NCBI GenBank assembly: GCA_964413425.1
Contig: CAYPST010000080.1
Location: 1 to 18,959, forward strand
Direction of reading: 5' to 3'
Origin: DATFLS01 sp964413425
GTDB taxonomy: Bacteria; Fidelibacterota; JAANXI01
DNA length: 18,959 nt
Shown here: positions 8,654-16,655 of the stretch, one piece after another
Numbering within the stretch: position 1 is the stretch's first letter
Layout of the letters: every line of letters starts with the position of its first letter
Translations under genes and position numbers: made by a program
Notes under the pieces: generated by a model
Databases searched by the model: none
Seen by the model: only the letters and a program-made list of their open reading frames with translations
Told to the model about the DNA's origin: nothing

Positions 8654-9034
8654 CTATAGTCCCCAGATGACCATCGCAATTGCTTCAAGCTTTACTTTAT
8701 CCTGATCACTCGAATAGACTGCGAGAGCGCCATCAATATGGGCAGTAGCCGGATTATATTCTCCTGAGAAAATTTGTATCAAGATCTCCTCATCCGCCTG
8801 TAAATGGATCCTGGTATCATCATTTAAACTATGATCTTCCATCAACCCTTCCTCAACATCAGTCATTTTTTGATCGGATACAATCATAGTATATTTTCTC
8901 TCGGTATCTGTTGCCTCGAGAAATATTAAGCGATTCCATTTTTTCAACAATTTTTTCACACGATCATGATTATTGAATCTGGATTGAAAATTCAGCACTG
9001 TGGTCGCCAACTTCTCTTCTGTAAGTATGGACAT
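8654..9034 (-). CDS. SCP2-like sterol/lipid-binding domain protein
   Basis: The 126-residue protein has the layout of a stand-alone SCP2 domain: a strand-rich middle (KYTMIVSDQK near 46-55) and a C-terminal part with DEEILIQIFSGEYNPATAHIDG-type spacing, which matches the family's 'leu/ile-x-x-gly-x-leu-asn-pro-x-x-ala-x-x-x-gly' signature. SCP2 domains have a hydrophobic tunnel that binds sterols, fatty acyl groups or other lipids and presents them to enzymes. There is no signal peptide, so it should be cytoplasmic. A good GAGGAG site lies 7 bases before the ATG. The gene sits 71 bp before the permease and 146 bp after the flavoprotein. Binding of the cluster's acyl or amine intermediate is an inference. 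Similarity is moderate, so this call is less firm than its neighbours. Confidence 0.65.
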   Translation of the reverse strand: MSILTEEKLATTVLNFQSRFNNHDRVKKLLKKWNRLIFLEATDTERKYTMIVSDQKMTDVEEGLMEDHSLNDDTRIHLQADEEILIQIFSGEYNPATAHIDGALAVYSSDQDKVKLEAIAMVIWGL

Positions 9035-9077
9035 TTAGAAACTCCTCTCGCACTTGTTTATCATGAACAGTATTAGG

Positions 9078-9092
9078 TGACTGTATCAGTCA
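9078..9092. promoter_or_regulatory. Palindrome TGACTG-TAT-CAGTCA upstream of SCP2-like gene, possible operator
   Basis: A perfect 6-bp inverted repeat with a 3-base centre lies about 45 bp upstream of the SCP2-like start. Palindromes of this size in front of lipid genes are often sites for TetR- or GntR-type repressors, but no regulator gene is in the window. On the plus strand it is followed by seven T residues, so it could also be read as a weak terminator, though no plus-strand gene runs into it. Its place between the flavoprotein gene and the rest of the run suggests a second promoter there. Confidence 0.3.
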
Positions 9093-9180
9093 TTTTTTTG
9101 TGTGTACAGGTTTTTTTCATAGAAAGATGCCGTGAATTCAGAGTCGAAAAGGGCGAAATTAGACGTACATAAAATCCTGC

Positions 9181-10437
9181 TTAATCCAATTCCCAGGGCT
9201 GCTGGATGCCCAATACCTGGCGGCCGACAATAAGTTTGAGCGTATCATCGGCAGGCCCCATGAGTGAACCGGCCCGGGCATCACGATAACACCGCTCGGC
9301 CACCCCACCCCTTATATAGCCGGTGCCTCCACACACTTGAATGGCTTTATTGGTCACATCAATTGCCATCTCACAGGCAGACACTTTTAGCTGCGCTACC
9401 TCCACATAGAACGGATCATCAGGATTTTCTCTGATGATTTCATCTAATAACTCAGATTCCCGTAATTCGTCAAATAACACTAATGCATTGTCCGACATTT
9501 GGGCGACGCGATAAATTAAATGACGCGCTTGATCGATGCGGACACTCATTTCCGCAATGTAGCGCTGGACAGTCTCCAGAGTCGCCAATGAAGTGTTCGT
9601 GTCGCTGTGAATCCGTTGCTTGACATGTTCCTTTGCCGCATCGTAGGCCGCCTGTGCGATCCCCAAGTAGACTGCAGACAGGCCGACCTGATAGATCGGC
9701 AGCGTGTAGGCAAACATCATGGAGAACCCGCAGGTGGGATCGCCAAGCCGGTGCGAGGCCGGAACCTGGCATTTATCGAAGTGCACCGGTCTGCTGGAAT
9801 TTCCTCGCAAACCCATACCATCCCATTCTCCGATAGGTTTCACATTTTCGTCGTTCGCGTCGATGAGAAACAGACTGAGATCATCGGGGCCGACTTCGGA
9901 GTTTGCCCGGACCGGTACTAAGAAGTAATCGGAGTAACCACAACTGGTGGCAAACGATTTGAAAGAATCGATGATATAGTCATTTCCATTCTGAACGGCG
10001 TAGCTGTCCATATGCCATAGCCGATTTCCGGAACCGGATTCGGTCATAGCAACACTGTACAGATGCTCACCGCGAACTACCGGTTCAATGAATTTCTCTG
10101 TTTGTTCTTCATTCACCAGAGCGGCAATAAGCGGGAAAGCACTTATGTGCATGGTGTAGGCCATTGCAGTTGATGCACATCCCTGGGCAAGTTGTTCAAT
10201 GACATAGGCGGTGGTTAAAATACTTTCACCTGGTCCGCCAAGTTCCTCTGGGATGGGCAGTCCCATCAGTCCGGCTTTACCGAGTGCTTTGATGTTGTCA
10301 CTGGGAAATTCTGATTCCCGGTCAATTCTTTCAGCATTCGGAGCCAGGACTTCTTCTGCTAACTTCTGTGCCCGCGTTTTCAATTTCCACTGTTCCTGTG
10401 TTGCAGCAATACCGGTAAGATTTAGCGCATTTGGCAT
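9181..10437 (-). CDS. Acyl-CoA dehydrogenase-fold flavoprotein (dehydrogenase or flavin monooxygenase)
   Basis: The 418-residue protein covers the complete acyl-CoA dehydrogenase fold. It has the N-terminal helical domain, the middle beta domain (AMTESGSGN at 130-138, WDGMGLRGNSS near 205-215), and the C-terminal helical domain with QVCGGTGYI near 367-375 and RDARAG at 385-390. The usual catalytic glutamate after RDAR appears to be Gly394 (context LMGPADD), and the alternative glutamate position of isovaleryl-CoA dehydrogenase falls on about Tyr249. Both alignments are by eye. Lacking both residues is more typical of the fold's two-component monooxygenases, which need a flavin reductase such as the one encoded five genes downstream. 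Ordinary acyl-CoA dehydrogenase activity with a shifted base remains possible. The start follows AAGGG by 9 bases, and the gene opens the minus-strand run. Confidence 0.82.
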   Translation of the reverse strand: MPNALNLTGIAATQEQWKLKTRAQKLAEEVLAPNAERIDRESEFPSDNIKALGKAGLMGLPIPEELGGPGESILTTAYVIEQLAQGCASTAMAYTMHISAFPLIAALVNEEQTEKFIEPVVRGEHLYSVAMTESGSGNRLWHMDSYAVQNGNDYIIDSFKSFATSCGYSDYFLVPVRANSEVGPDDLSLFLIDANDENVKPIGEWDGMGLRGNSSRPVHFDKCQVPASHRLGDPTCGFSMMFAYTLPIYQVGLSAVYLGIAQAAYDAAKEHVKQRIHSDTNTSLATLETVQRYIAEMSVRIDQARHLIYRVAQMSDNALVLFDELRESELLDEIIRENPDDPFYVEVAQLKVSACEMAIDVTNKAIQVCGGTGYIRGGVAERCYRDARAGSLMGPADDTLKLIVGRQVLGIQQPWELD

Positions 10438-10578
10438 TCTATAATCCCTTATTCTGATTGTTTGAGGTCATCATTCATTCAACATGATCTTCACTTGAAT
10501 TATGTGGTGGATCAGACCGAATAGATTTCCTTCATAGAAAAACCGCAGATGTCTGGAGTATTGTAGTAGCACCATACA

Positions 10579-10674
10579 TCACCAACTCATCAATCGCAGA
10601 GTTCGAGCCACAGACGTCATCGACTTTTCGGAAAGATCGGGCAGAACATCATATCTAATTGTTGCCGGAATCAT
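10579..10674 (-). CDS. Possible 31-codon small ORF with strong ribosome site
   Basis: An ATG at 10674 is preceded by GCGGAGGTGAAGT, a near-ideal Shine-Dalgarno with 7-base spacing. It opens 31 codons (MIPATIRYDVLPDL at the start) ending in TGA at 10579. A different frame continues after that point with protein-like sequence (CYYNTPDICGF) for about 20 codons. This would fit either a tiny leader or peptide gene upstream of the flavoprotein, or the start of a decayed, frameshifted gene. No homologue is recognised. The ribosome site is the only real support. Confidence 0.25.
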   Translation of the reverse strand: MIPATIRYDVLPDLSEKSMTSVARTLRLMSW

Positions 10675-11298
10675 ACTTCACCTCCGCTTGAAGGGTGTGA
10701 GGAGTCCCTCTGAGTTGATCGTACATAAATTAGTTGCGGAGGCGCCCCCCCACCGGCGGCATGATACAATTGTGTGATTCTATGAGAATACCGGAATGAT
10801 CTACCGTAATCGTAAATATGGTACACGAACATTTTCTCCACGGACATATACTGCGTTCCACATCATAACAACACTCTCTGATTTTATGCCTGTAATTATC
10901 ACCCAGTCCGAACCGAATCTGACCTGCATTTGAGCGCTGCGAAAAGGTCAGGAAAGCTGTTCCTCTGAGGCCCGTCTCTTTTCGCAGTTCTCCTGGCCCA
11001 TCGCTCTATTTTCCATGTGTATACTCCCCACGCCTGTTTCGATAATTATATTGTATCGGCCCTTCACCATGGAACTCACAGTGGGGTACAGCGATTAAAA
11101 TCTTCATTGTCCCCCATAGCTCGTTTAGACAACTTATATGTGAAAGAGATGTCATCTTTCCTTCAGCGGCTGCCACTTTCACTATTTTTTCTAATTAGGC
11201 CATCGAGAAAAATAGCTGATTAAATATGATTTTTCTAATCACCTTTGAATATGTAATAATACTTCATTATTAATGCAAGACAAAATTTATTATACAGG

Positions 11299-11380
11299 TG
11301 AGAGTGTTTAGAAAACAGTAAGTATCTACCCCGAATTATTCATAGACCAGAGAAAAGAGCCCATCCCGACGGGACAAAGG
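11299..11380 (+). repeat. Two-block repeat, copy A (upstream of truncated kinase/TPR gene)
   Basis: Block 1 (11299-11315, TGAGAGTGTTTAGAAAA) is identical over 17 bp to the reverse complement of 18096-18112. Block 2 (11360-11380, ending GACGGGACAAAGG) matches the reverse complement of 17967-17987 at 19 of 21 positions. The blocks occur in the same order in both places, 44 bases apart here and 108 apart in the other copy. The region ends 43 bp before the first codon of the truncated gene. It may be a shared leader or the remains of a dispersed element. Confidence 0.55.
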
Positions 11381-11422
11381 AAACATAAAATATATTATGG
11401 CTATTAAGCTGACTCAGTATAT

Positions 11423-13777
11423 GTGGAGAACAGGGGGCATCGGATACGCCCTGACAGAATGACCTCCTCGATACTCACCGAAACGCCCAAATCCATCCGG
11501 AGGGAAAACCCGGAAGTATCCCCTCTTCTTGCTGACATCCTCCATAAATGTCTGGCGAGGGATCCGGACGATCGATATTCCTCAGTCCCGGCTCTCCTCG
11601 GAGATCTCCAACGAGGGGCTCCCCGCACAGAAAGGGCACCAGCCCCGACCGCACCGACTACAATTAGAAGCAGCACGCTCCGCAGGTATTCCAGATCAGC
11701 ATTGATAGCCGGTGCGTTGATGGTAATCGTTGTGCTCGCCCTGATGGCCTACCGGCAGAACACCGGGAATAGCCAGCCCGGGGATCGACTGCCGGTGGCG
11801 GTCACGGATTTTGAGAACACAACTGGCGAAAACGAGCTGGAAGGGCTGTCCGGATTATTTATTACAGCACTGGAACAATCCCGGCGCTTATCCGTGCTCA
11901 CCCGATCCCGCATGTTCGATATCCTGAAACAAATGGGGAAACCTCAGGTGGACCGCATCAATGAACCGGTCGGTCAGGAAATAGCACGATATGCCAATAT
12001 CCCTGCTATGGTCACCGCGACGGTCCGCAGATTTGATGAGATTTATACCATCGAACTCAATGTGGTTGACCCGATCTGGGACGAATACCTGTTTACCGCT
12101 ACGGCACGGGGGAAGACCAAATCGAGTATCCCGGGCATGATAGACCGTCTGGCAGCAGATACCCGCCAGGGATTGCAGGAAAAGGATGCTGAGATCCAGC
12201 AAGCCAGCCGGAATGTGGCACAGATAACTACTCCCAATCTGGAAGCGTACCAGCACTATTTCCAGGGAGAAGAGCACATCAACCGGCTGGAGTTCCGTGA
12301 AGCCATCAATGAATTTCAGCAAGCGATTGCCCTGGATACCTCCTTCGGACTGGCCTATGCCCGTCTGGCATACGTGCATTGGTGGTTCTCGCCCATCGAA
12401 GGATTTAAAGAAGAACCACTGCGTGAAGCATTAGCGCATCTGGATCGGATTCCGGAAAAAGAACGGTATCTTCTGCGGGCTCAGGCAGTGATACTGGAGG
12501 GTGGAGATTACACAGAAGCTCTTCCTATTCTGAAGCGTGGAATCGAACTGTATCCGAACGATAAGGAACTTTTATATAATCTCGGAGATTTTGCATATCA
12601 TGCTCAGGAGCTCGGGACGTCCATTACATATCTTGAAAAGGTATTATCTATGGATCCCACTCACGAGCGCGCTCTTCAGCATCTCACCTGGGCTTATCGG
12701 GATAAGATGAATCCGGAGAAAATGAGGGAGATCGCCCGGAGATACGTGAATGAGACAGGAACCCCGGAGGCCTACGCCTACAATCTTCTGGCCGAATCAT
12801 ACCTCATGCTAAACCAATTGGATGAAGCGATTACCATAGTGAATAATCTGATAGATCTGTATCCCGATAATTCCGATGCCTGGATTACGCTCGGAAACGC
12901 ATATCTCTTTTCCGGCCGGGTCCGGGAAGGCCTGGCCGCCTATGATTCTGCCAGCGCCCATCTCACTGAAGCCTATAAGGCCCGGCAAATTCAGCTGCAG
13001 CGGGCAGCCGCGTATGCCTACCTCGGCCGATACGAGGAATCGGCTGCCAGCTACCGGAAAAGTTTTGAGGTTCCCGGCCAGCAAGACAAAATCCAGGTGC
13101 CTCCGGACAGCGATGTGCGATATCATCGGGTTCTCGGCTACAACCATTTTATCCGGAGACAATATCCGGCGGCGCTTTCGGAATTTCAACAGGTTCGGAA
13201 GATTAAACCGCGGTTATTGCCAATATTGCGGGATATCGGGATCACGTATGCGCGAATGGGCAGGCTGGATGATGCCCGGGCCCTTGCTGACAGCATTTTA
13301 CAGAAGAATCCGGACGAACAGGAGCCATACTATCACTATCTCCGGGGATATATTGCTTCTGAGGAAGGCCGGTTTCGTCAGGCGGTTCAGCATTTTGAAC
13401 AAGCCGGTGCGCATCTGGATTCTCCCCACCTCTATTACCTTCCATTGATACAAGCCATGGTACAGAGTGGTGATCTCGCTGCGGCAATAGATCATCTGAA
13501 AGAGATGCTGCAAATCCGGGGCTGCTGTCACCTGGATTACTCCTATCATCTGTTCTCCTGGCTGTATTATCCATATGGGGTCTATCTGCTGGGGACCCTG
13601 TATGAACAGAACGGGCAAACAGAACTGGCCGTTCAAAAGTATCTTCAGGTGCTGGATATCTGGAGAGACGCCGATGATGATATCCCCGAGCTCCATGATG
13701 CGAAACAACGGCTGGCTCAACTAAAAGCGGGCTCCATAGACCAGGAAGCGGTGAGCTCGGCGGGTGATAATAGCTAA
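11423..13777 (+). pseudogene. Serine/threonine kinase-TPR protein lacking most of its kinase domain
   Basis: The frame of 784 codons begins (GTG; an ATG at 11459 is the alternative) inside the last part of a protein kinase domain. Residues 13-61 (SSILTETPKSI, then LADILHKCLARDPDDRY) match kinase subdomain X-XI, including the conserved arginine. The glycine loop, lysine, catalytic HRD loop and DFG are absent, and a stop lies just upstream in frame. A basic Pro/Ala-rich linker precedes one membrane helix at about 92-110. Then comes a FlgO/CsgG-like alpha/beta segment (about 122-255, beginning LPVAVTDFENTTG), followed by tandem TPR repeats from about 265 to 770. Full-length relatives are membrane kinases with a periplasmic or extracytoplasmic TPR sensor. 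This copy cannot be an active kinase, though the membrane-TPR part might still be made. No good ribosome site was seen. Confidence 0.8.
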
Positions 13778-13911
13778 GCACGTTCGTAAAAACGCAGAAG
13801 GTACAGGACAGAGAGAGTCCAGAGTTTTTGATATGAACGAACTGACAGAAGATTTGCCAGTCCGGTTGTGAACTCACATATTTTAAGCGGCCAACGAAAT
13901 CGCCCGGGTAT

Positions 13912-14928
13912 TTATATCACCCCTCCGGTTAACAGAATTAAGGCAACGATGAGTACCAATGCGCCCGCCCAGAGGAGCATAGCGTAACGGGTGGCGGTTT
14001 TCGCCCTGTCTGCTTCCCACCACTGTCTCGGACGAATGTGCTGCGCCAGAAATGTCACCACGCCGGACAGATTAATGCTGGCAATATTAACGAGGACCAA
14101 CAGTCCCGCTCCCGTTGCCATTGTCCCATACCCGGCTCCCAGGAGCAGCCCGGAAATCACCAGCGGAGGTAACAGCGCGACGGCCACCATCACACCGATC
14201 ACCGCTGCGGGAATCCCGGAAGTAAATGCCAGTGTCCCGGCACTTCCGGCAGCCAGCGCCAGCACAATATCACCGGTATTTACCTGGGTACGTCCGGCAA
14301 TCGCCGGAATATTCGGATCAATGTGAAATCCTATCCCGATAACAACAGAGAGCAGCAAGCCCAACCCCAATCCCGCAAGGAGGGTCTTTGCGGACTGCAT
14401 AACGAGTCTGACATCACCCAATGTGGATCCGAGGGCCAGTGACACGTTCGGTCCCAGTAAGGGTGCAATCACCATCGCCCCGATAATTACGGCCATATCG
14501 TTCCGCATGAGTCCGATGGCGGCAACCAAGGTGGACAAACACACGGTGATCATGTAAATCCAGGTAAGCCCCGCCCCGTTCGCCACATCCTGGTAGAGCT
14601 CCTCCCGGCTGATCCGTTCAGGTGGCCGTTCCTTCGTCTCATCTGTCTCGGCCGGTTCCTCTGGTTCTTCGGTGACCTCCTCCGGAACCGGGATGGTGGC
14701 TTCAATAGGAAATAACATCAAACGAAATCCGGCGGTATGCTCATAGCGGCTGGTCAGACGATCGGTAATTGATTCTGTCTGTCCGGCGGAGGTGAGTATG
14801 CGGACAAGCGCGTGCTGTTCGCCCAGAAAATCCGTCCAGATTCCCAGTGAATATTCCTCCTCCAGAAACTCCTCCAACGCTTCGATTTCTTTCCGGGGCA
14901 GGATGATTTCAATTAATCGTAGTTCCAC
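13912..14928 (-). CDS. DUF389 (TIGR00341-type) multi-pass membrane protein
   Basis: The protein is about 338 residues from the GTG at 14928. Residues 1-75 form a small alpha/beta domain (VELRLIEIILP at the start). An acidic, Pro/Glu-rich linker at about 79-104 follows, then a hydrophobic region with around six helices bearing the family's glycine- and proline-rich motifs (AVIIGAMVIAPLLGP near 146-160, VALLPPLVISG later). The biochemical role of the family is not settled. The frame is open to 15144, but those extra 72 codons run through the hairpin repeats and do not look like protein. The GTG has GGAG four bases upstream. The gene converges on the kinase/TPR gene with 134 bp between the stops, and no strong terminator is seen there. 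Confidence 0.85.
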   Translation of the reverse strand: MELRLIEIILPRKEIEALEEFLEEEYSLGIWTDFLGEQHALVRILTSAGQTESITDRLTSRYEHTAGFRLMLFPIEATIPVPEEVTEEPEEPAETDETKERPPERISREELYQDVANGAGLTWIYMITVCLSTLVAAIGLMRNDMAVIIGAMVIAPLLGPNVSLALGSTLGDVRLVMQSAKTLLAGLGLGLLLSVVIGIGFHIDPNIPAIAGRTQVNTGDIVLALAAGSAGTLAFTSGIPAAVIGVMVAVALLPPLVISGLLLGAGYGTMATGAGLLVLVNIASINLSGVVTFLAQHIRPRQWWEADRAKTATRYAMLLWAGALVLIVALILLTGGVI

Positions 14929-15054
14929 GCTACTCCACTCGCTGGGTAAATTATGGGTACCGAAATGTCCATTTTGCTGGAAATGGGACTTTCGCCAACA
15001 GAATATAATGATCGATGGGACATTGAGAAAACCTGAAAATCGCCTTCCATGAAG

Positions 15055-15170
15055 CCCCCCCGGCTTACCAGCCGGGGTTCCTCCTTTGACTCCGCACACA
15101 GGCGGAGTCTGGGCGGAATCCCGCCCAGAAGACCATTCATCCACGCTTTGACAAACGTGGTCTTCTGGAT
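15055..15170. repeat. Hairpin array, containing dispersed repeat copy 2
   Basis: Four perfect inverted repeats follow one another: 15058-15065/15070-15077 (CCCCGGCT), 15088-15095/15102-15109 (GACTCCGC), 15110-15116/15121-15127 (TGGGCGG) and 15127-15135/15158-15166 (AGAAGACCA), the last with an alternative inner stem CCACG/CGTGG. The first hairpin and its flank to about 15100 are the inverted copy of bases 1-47. The array lies between the barrel gene and DUF389 on the minus strand. This suggests a REP/BIME-like cluster, which may protect or attenuate the transcript. No coding capacity is supported here. Confidence 0.75.
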
Positions 15171-15178
15171 GGCGGGAT

Positions 15179-15208
15179 AAAAAAACCGGGGAGTATGCAA
15201 CTCCCCGG
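15179..15208 (-). terminator. Rho-independent terminator of the outer-membrane barrel gene
   Basis: On the minus strand a perfect 9-bp stem (CCGGGGAGT at 15186-15194 pairing with 15200-15208) and a 5-base loop are followed directly by seven T residues (15185-15179). It lies about 35 bp after the stop of the barrel gene at 15243 and is a textbook intrinsic terminator. It separates that gene from DUF389. Confidence 0.88.
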
Positions 15209-15242
15209 CTAAATGTAATTGCGATGTTAAAATTCGAGACGT

Positions 15243-16577
15243 TTAGAATTCACCGCCCTCACCGCCCATATCATAACCGCCACCGCCCTGCTGGTTTCTC
15301 TGTTGATCGCGGAAGTTGTTGATGTTCAGGCGAAGCGTGAGCATAACGATAGGTGATTCCCGGTCGCGATAACTGTACCGGTAGAAGTCTGCGCCTTCCG
15401 ATATCGATTCACGGTTCCCGGTGCTCAGGACATCCCGGACCTGCAGAATTCCGGTGAACTTCTTTTCCATGAAATCCTGCCGGACCGACATATCCGTCAT
15501 AAAGTAGCCTTCCCGCTGGCCCTGGGCGGACACGGTCGGGCTGCGGTATCTGCCATCAATCTGCACCCGCCCGTTCTTCCAGAGATTCAGAGAGTTCCGG
15601 ATCCGGGCGTTCCAGTTGTAACTCTCCCGGGAAAAGGCGTTATTCTGAATAACCCCTTCAATACGATAACGATAGATATTTCCCATCAGGTTCACGTTCC
15701 AGAAATCAGACACATCGAACCGGAACATCAGGTCGGTGCCGAAGGAGTAATCCGTCCCCACATTCTCCGGTTTATGCAGTGTCACGTTTTCCTGGTAGAC
15801 GGACTGAATGCGATCAATTTTATTATGGCTGACCCGGTAGTATGCTTCGGTCGTTGCAGATATAAGACCAAACAGATTCGTCTGGTAGCCCACCTCGTAA
15901 GAATCGATATATTCCGGTTCCAGCGCAGGATTTCCCGCCCGCACATTATAGGCGTCCATCCAGGTTTCGAAGGGTTCCAGATACCAGCTTCTGGGCCGGT
16001 CGATCCGGCGGCTGTAACTGGCCATAATCTGCGGGATACCAGGAAGATCGTAGGAGGCATGCAGGGTGGGAAAGTAATCCCACCGATCGATGGAAAATGT
16101 TTGCCCGCTGGCCGGCAGTACGATATCCCGGAAGGTATATTCACCCCGGATGCCAAACTGGTATCCCAACTTGCTCACCTCACCCGAATACAGCGAATAC
16201 ACGGAAGCCTCCCTTTCCGCATAGGAGATGTCGTTGCTGTATTTGGACTGGTGAACATACTCGTTCAGTTCGGTGTCGTAGGTGGCATAGTCCTTAAATT
16301 CATCGGCGCTCTCGAATTCCGATTCCAGGCCCGCCTCGAACTTATTGGTTTCAGAGAATGGCAGCGTGTACTCCAGCTCCATTTCCACTTCGCCCTCCGG
16401 GCCGGATTCGATGGTTCTTCTGCCTTCCGAGATGAGATCAACCGTCTCACGCAGTTCATCGGTAGTCCGCTCTTCCCTGTCCCGGTACCGATACTGTAAC
16501 TCAGCCAGCAGCTCATGGCCCTTCCGTTGAAATTTCTTCTGGTAATCCATATTGAGGGCGTAATATAAACTTTCCAT
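15243..16577 (-). pseudogene. C-terminal beta-barrel part of an interrupted TonB-receptor-like outer-membrane protein
   Basis: This 444-codon frame holds many amphipathic beta strands rich in Tyr, Arg and Asp, with barrel landmarks such as YFPTLHASYDL, MASYSRRIDRP, NPALEPEYIDSYEVGY and a terminal strand region (IVMLTLRLNINNF) followed by a Gly-rich tail. It belongs to the outer-membrane beta-barrel family that follows a carboxypeptidase-regulatory domain and plug. It is in the same frame as the part at 16656-17693. The codons between (16578-16655) are open and protein-like, so only one TGA at 16656-16658 separates the halves. The ATG at 16577 has no clear ribosome site, so this half is probably not made as a separate protein. 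An intrinsic terminator follows. Confidence 0.85.
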
Positions 16578-16655
16578 AGATCGGTCTGTAAGGCTGGTAT
16601 ATGTATTCGGACCGGGGGCAGCCGACGTCCATTCGCTGTAGATTTGCCGCTGATC

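Larger units (their letters stand above)
10438..11422. other. 985-bp stretch without a confident gene
   Basis: Apart from the small ORF at 10579-10674 there is no coding frame I can support. The left part is of mixed composition and the right part (about 11200-11340) is AT-rich. A 10-bp inverted repeat (10937-10946 with 10978-10987, CTGCGAAAAG) and a run of seven C at about 10745-10751 are visible. The end holds two blocks also found near 18000. This looks like a decayed region left of the truncated kinase/TPR gene, possibly containing promoters for the two divergent neighbours. No tRNA or other RNA gene was recognised. Confidence 0.5.

Noticed and set aside
209..10437. Bacterial sphingolipid biosynthesis cluster
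   Set aside because: The lipid kinase and SDR would fit, but serine palmitoyltransferase is a different aminotransferase class (alpha-oxoamine synthase) and none is present.
10730..11005. Open minus-strand frame of about 91 codons (ends PPVGGRLRN-stop)
   Set aside because: It has no usable start codon in its first half and no recognisable family; open frames of this length are expected by chance in a window this size.
11017..11223. Plus-strand 68-codon ORF in the gene-poor stretch
   Set aside because: No ribosome site, no recognisable motif, and a composition like the surrounding non-coding sequence.
13790..13835. Possible terminator between the convergent kinase/TPR and DUF389 genes
   Set aside because: The best stem (GGAC/GTCC before a short T run) has only four pairs, too weak to call.
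14929..15144. Upstream extension of the DUF389 frame by 72 codons
   Set aside because: The extension runs through the hairpin repeats and encodes low-quality sequence; the domain begins at the GTG at 14928, which has a GGAG just upstream.
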